Origin: Acidovorax sp. KKS102
GTDB lineage: Bacteria > Pseudomonadota > Gammaproteobacteria > Burkholderiales > Burkholderiaceae_C
DNA length: 64,000 bases
Assembly: GCF_000302535.1 (NCBI RefSeq)
Contig: NC_018708.1
Span: 1,302,001-1,366,000, forward strand
Direction of reading: 5' to 3'
The notes beneath the pieces are model-generated. The model was not told the origin of the DNA and ran no database searches. It saw only the letters and a list, made by a program, of their open reading frames with translations. Within the stretch, counting starts at the first letter, position 1. Every line of letters begins with the position of its first letter. The translations under genes and the position numbers were made by a program. Shown in pieces: positions 61,907 to 64,000 of this stretch.

Positions 61907-62227
61907 TTGGCATTTGGCATCGACACAGGCTCTGCGCTGGCCGGTGCGGCAGGTGCGTTTGACTTGCGACTTGAGGAGGACTATCTGCAGAGCCCGCAGG
62001 TCATTGCCGGAGTGTCCTCGCGCGATCCGTCGCGCGTGTTGGAGTGGAGCCAGGAACTGGACGCCACGAAACCTGTGCGGCTGTATTGCTTGCGCGGCAA
62101 GGACATTGGCCGCTCTACGTTCCTGGCGCTGCGGGCACGCGGCATGAACGCGCGCTACCACGTGGGCGGCATCGAGGCCTGGCAAGCCGCTGCCCTGCCT
62201 CTGGAAACGCAAGGAGGTGCCGCATGA
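61907..62227 (+). CDS. rhodanese-domain protein of the chr locus
   Basis: A ~106-aa rhodanese: LDLRLEEDYLQSPQVIAG-like start, VRLYCLRGKDIGRSTFLALR (active-site loop with Cys in YCLRGKDIG), and ARYHVGGIEAWQAAALPL. The start is uncertain (TTG at 61907, or earlier up to 61883). Its TGA overlaps the ATG of chrB (ATGA at 62224). Related to ChrE-type genes of chromate operons. Confidence 0.72.
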   Translation: MAFGIDTGSALAGAAGAFDLRLEEDYLQSPQVIAGVSSRDPSRVLEWSQELDATKPVRLYCLRGKDIGRSTFLALRARGMNARYHVGGIEAWQAAALPLETQGGAA

Positions 62228-62643
62228 AATGGGTCACCCGCGAGCGGCCCAAGATCGACCGCATTGCCTGCCCCTGGCTGATTGCCCGGTTCATCGACAA
62301 AGAGCCGGAATTCCTCTATAAGCCTACAGCCTCGGTGCTTCAGGTGGCCCAGGACACGGGAGCGATCCCCTACGACGTGCGCGGCGTCGAATTGACCCAC
62401 GACGGTGACCTGTGCAGCTTTGACGCCTTTCTCAAGAAGTACGAACTCACCGATCCCGCCCTACAGCAACTGACCGTGATCGTGCGGGGCGCAGACACAT
62501 CCAGGCTGGACCTGGCGCCGCAGTCTGCGGGCCTCTAGGCGCTGTCGCTTGGCCTGTGCAAGACCTTCAGCGATGACCTTGAGATGCTAGGGCATGGCAT
62601 GGTGATGTACAACGCGCTCCATGCTTGGTGTAAGTCCTGCTAG
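62224..62643 (+). pseudogene. chrB: ChrB C-terminal domain gene with a premature stop
   Basis: MKWVTRERPKIDRIACPWLI, then FLYKPTASVLQVAQDTGAIP and LTHDGDLCSFDAFLKKYEL is the ChrB_C domain (chromate-resistance protein). A TAG at 62536-62538 interrupts it after APQSAGL. The frame then continues ALSLGLCKTFSDDLEMLGHG to the natural end at 62643. One base change, CAG to TAG, would account for it. Confidence 0.82.
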
Positions 62644-62744
62644 GCAGAAACCCACAATTGGCCCCCGAGTATGGCCGCATGACGGCGGGTGCTAGGCGGT
62701 GGCTCAGCCGCTTTACCAAGGCGTTGTGAGCGCATTTCCTGTGC

Positions 62745-63077
62745 ATGACGCTTGCTCCGTTGGCCTGCGCGGCGCCCCCGGAAACGAAACTGACCACCGC
62801 GCAGATCCGCGCCACGCTGGGCGGGCACCATGTCACCGACGGACGCCATTGGGGGCATGACTATTTCCTGGACGGCCGCCTAGAGCGTTCAGAAAACGGC
62901 CGCACACGCGCCGGACGCTGGAGCACGCAGAACAACCAACTCTGCCTGCTGCTGCCCGAGGTCAGCAAGGTCTCGCCCGTCTGCTTTGACGTGGTGCGCG
63001 TGGGGGAGGAATTGCAGTATCGCGATGCGGGCAGTGTGGTGTACGCAGGCACGGTCAGAAAGAGTCCGTCTCGTTGA
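62745..63077 (+). CDS. small exported protein of unknown function (copy 2, intact)
   Basis: A 110-aa protein beginning MTLAPLACAAPPETKLTTAQ, a short signal-like start, then GGHHVTDGRHWGHDYFLDGR and LCLLLPEVSKVSPVCFDVVR with two Cys. The reading frame is complete, unlike copy 1. The start may be too short for a signal peptide, so the true start may lie upstream past a stop. Family unknown. Confidence 0.6.
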   Translation: MTLAPLACAAPPETKLTTAQIRATLGGHHVTDGRHWGHDYFLDGRLERSENGRTRAGRWSTQNNQLCLLLPEVSKVSPVCFDVVRVGEELQYRDAGSVVYAGTVRKSPSR

Positions 63078-63093
63078 GGCTCCTCGTCAGTCT

Positions 63094-63471
63094 CTACGGC
63101 GTTTGCCCCGCCTTGGCCCCACGCGGGGCCTTCGGCACTATTGGAGGTTGGTCACACTTCCACGCGTTGAAGTAAACCTCATCGCCCACGGCCATGCCGG
63201 AGCCCGCGTCAACTCTGGCGAAGTGCCCACGGGTTCGGGTGACTTCCCGCCATCGGATGACTGCAATCTGGTCGGTGGGGCCGAGCTCCATTTGCCGGCA
63301 GCGAGAGCCGCTCACCTTCAAGAATTCGTCCGCTTGGATTAATTTGGTCACTTTGCCGACCCTCCAGCCTTCGGACCAAGCGTACCGGTCCTCGTAGACA
63401 GGTGTGCTGCAGCCGGAGATCGCAAGGAATGTCAGCGCAGCAGCTGACAAGAGCATTGATTTTTTCATCAT
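63094..63471 (-). CDS. lipoprotein of unknown function (copy 2)
   Basis: A 125-aa lipoprotein with lipobox AISGCSTPV, then VYEDRYAWSEGWRVGKVTKL. About a third of residues differ from copy 1 in the middle, but the last ~25 (KCDQPPIVPKAPRGAKAGQT) are identical. Confidence 0.7.
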   Translation of the reverse strand: MMKKSMLLSAAALTFLAISGCSTPVYEDRYAWSEGWRVGKVTKLIQADEFLKVSGSRCRQMELGPTDQIAVIRWREVTRTRGHFARVDAGSGMAVGDEVYFNAWKCDQPPIVPKAPRGAKAGQTP

Positions 63472-63510
63472 GAAATTTCCTTAGCCGCTGTCTCGGTACC
63501 GCTCAATGAG

Positions 63511-64000
63511 TCAATGCCTGTGCTGATGGTGCACATCGGGCGCGTGGGGATGGGCATGAGTCACCGGCTCGTGAAAGTGCACATGGCTATGGCTCCCAGT
63601 GGGCATCACGTCATGGGAGTGCGTATGGTGTCCATCGTCGTGACGGTGGGCATGCTCATGCTCCAGCGGGTCATGCGCATGTTCATGCCCGTGACTTTCA
63701 GCCAAATGCAGCAGCACCCCCGCAAGCATCAGAAGACCACCGAGCAGCATCAGCCACCCCGCAGACCGTTCACCGAAGCCGAACGCTACAGCCGCACCGA
63801 TGAAAGGTGCAAAGGCGAACACGGAGCCAGTCCGCGCCGCCCCAAAAGCCCGCTGCGCTAGAAGGTAGAACCGAAGACTCAAGCCATACCCCGTGGCCCC
63901 CACGGCAAAGAGCCCTAGAGCTGCCGTCAGGGTGGGCAAAGGCTCGCCCCACGCCATGGCAAGACATGCTGTCGCAGCGGCTCCCAGCGAGGCCTTTGCC
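63511..64000 (-). CDS. EamA/DMT-family transporter with a His-rich tail, partial (second copy)
   Basis: The C-terminal half of a near-identical copy of the gene at 44320-45375, running off the window edge. Tail HEHAHDPLEHEHAHRHDDGH differs slightly from copy 1 (HEHTHEPMEHEHAHRHDDGH). The start lies beyond base 64000. Confidence 0.85.
   Translation of the reverse strand, partial: AKASLGAAATACLAMAWGEPLPTLTAALGLFAVGATGYGLSLRFYLLAQRAFGAARTGSVFAFAPFIGAAVAFGFGERSAGWLMLLGGLLMLAGVLLHLAESHGHEHAHDPLEHEHAHRHDDGHHTHSHDVMPTGSHSHVHFHEPVTHAHPHAPDVHHQHRH

Larger units (their letters stand above)
62636..64000. repeat. second copy of the duplicated hypothetical-lipoprotein-EamA module
   Basis: Collinear with 43448-44809 and running out of the window. 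Here the small gene is intact and the flank is the chrB end, so this copy may be closer to the original arrangement. Confidence 0.85.

Noticed and set aside
1-64000. CRISPR arrays, rRNA genes, tRNA genes or riboswitches
   Set aside because: I saw no regularly spaced repeats, no rRNA-like stretches, no complete tRNA fold and no recognisable riboswitch core.

Overview
The window reads as a horizontally assembled metal-resistance island from a beta-proteobacterium, most likely Burkholderiales and probably Comamonadaceae. I infer this from DUF4148 proteins, CzcI-like proteins, CopRS/CzcRS two-component pairs, the copA-copB and czcCBA architectures and a stray fliE. No rRNA or tRNA is present, so the taxonomy is inference from gene families only.

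Layout. (1) 1-4.3 kb: the broken end of an HtrA-like protease, then a recombinase-in-trio (RIT) element with three overlapping tyrosine recombinases and long inverted repeats. (2) 4.6-5.5 kb: a CopZ-like chaperone and a Met/His-rich lipoprotein behind a CueR-type promoter. (3) 5.9-25.6 kb: an SDR remnant, then a ~18 kb minus-strand gene train (6492-24422) with many ATGA overlaps behind a MerR-type promoter at 24.5 kb, and a MerR regulator at 25.2 kb. The train encodes a Met-rich periplasmic protein, a DUF2933 protein, an isoprenylcysteine methyltransferase-like protein, PPK2, a CPD-motif P1B-ATPase, an MFS permease, LemA, two TPM proteins, a beta-CASP nuclease, an AMP-phosphorylase-like enzyme, a PRPP-synthetase-like enzyme, a frameshifted DUF6629 gene, an 84-aa protein, a 2-hydroxyacid dehydrogenase, an ABC1/UbiB-like kinase, type II GAPDH and an MgtC/DUF4010 protein. 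(4) 25.7-30.1 kb: an IS5 element, a DUF305 protein, a four-helix Cys-rich copper-storage protein, two DUF4148 proteins and an orphan fliE. (5) 30.3-40.7 kb: a copper locus with copRS, a coupled PD-(D/E)XK-like protein, and on the other strand a small exported protein, a TolC-type lipoprotein, two multicopper oxidases, a cupredoxin, CusF and CopB. (6) 40.7-43.5 kb: scars, namely a degenerate IS5 transposase, a Tn3-family end with a tnpA stub, and an intact IS3 element. (7) 43.5-47.6 kb: an EamA transporter with a His-rich tail and small metal-locus proteins, including a czcC stub. (8) 47.7-60.1 kb: cadA/zntA, czcRS, a DUF4148 protein, czcI and czcCBA. (9) 60.2-64 kb: small membrane and lipoprotein genes, a decayed chr (chromate) locus, and a second copy of the hypothetical-lipoprotein-EamA module from region 7.

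How it works together (inference): copper is oxidised and bound in the periplasm (CopA/CopB/CusF/cupredoxin/Csp). Zn/Cd/Co are exported from the cytosol by CadA and through the envelope by CzcCBA. Two OmpR-type two-component systems appear to share a 16-bp box that also precedes DUF4148 genes. MerR-family promoters control copZ, cadA and the long 18-kb train, which joins a P-type ATPase to nucleotide, polyphosphate and sugar-phosphate enzymes. That train, the nuclease-like gene coupled to copRS and the DUF4148/box regulon are the least conventional parts.
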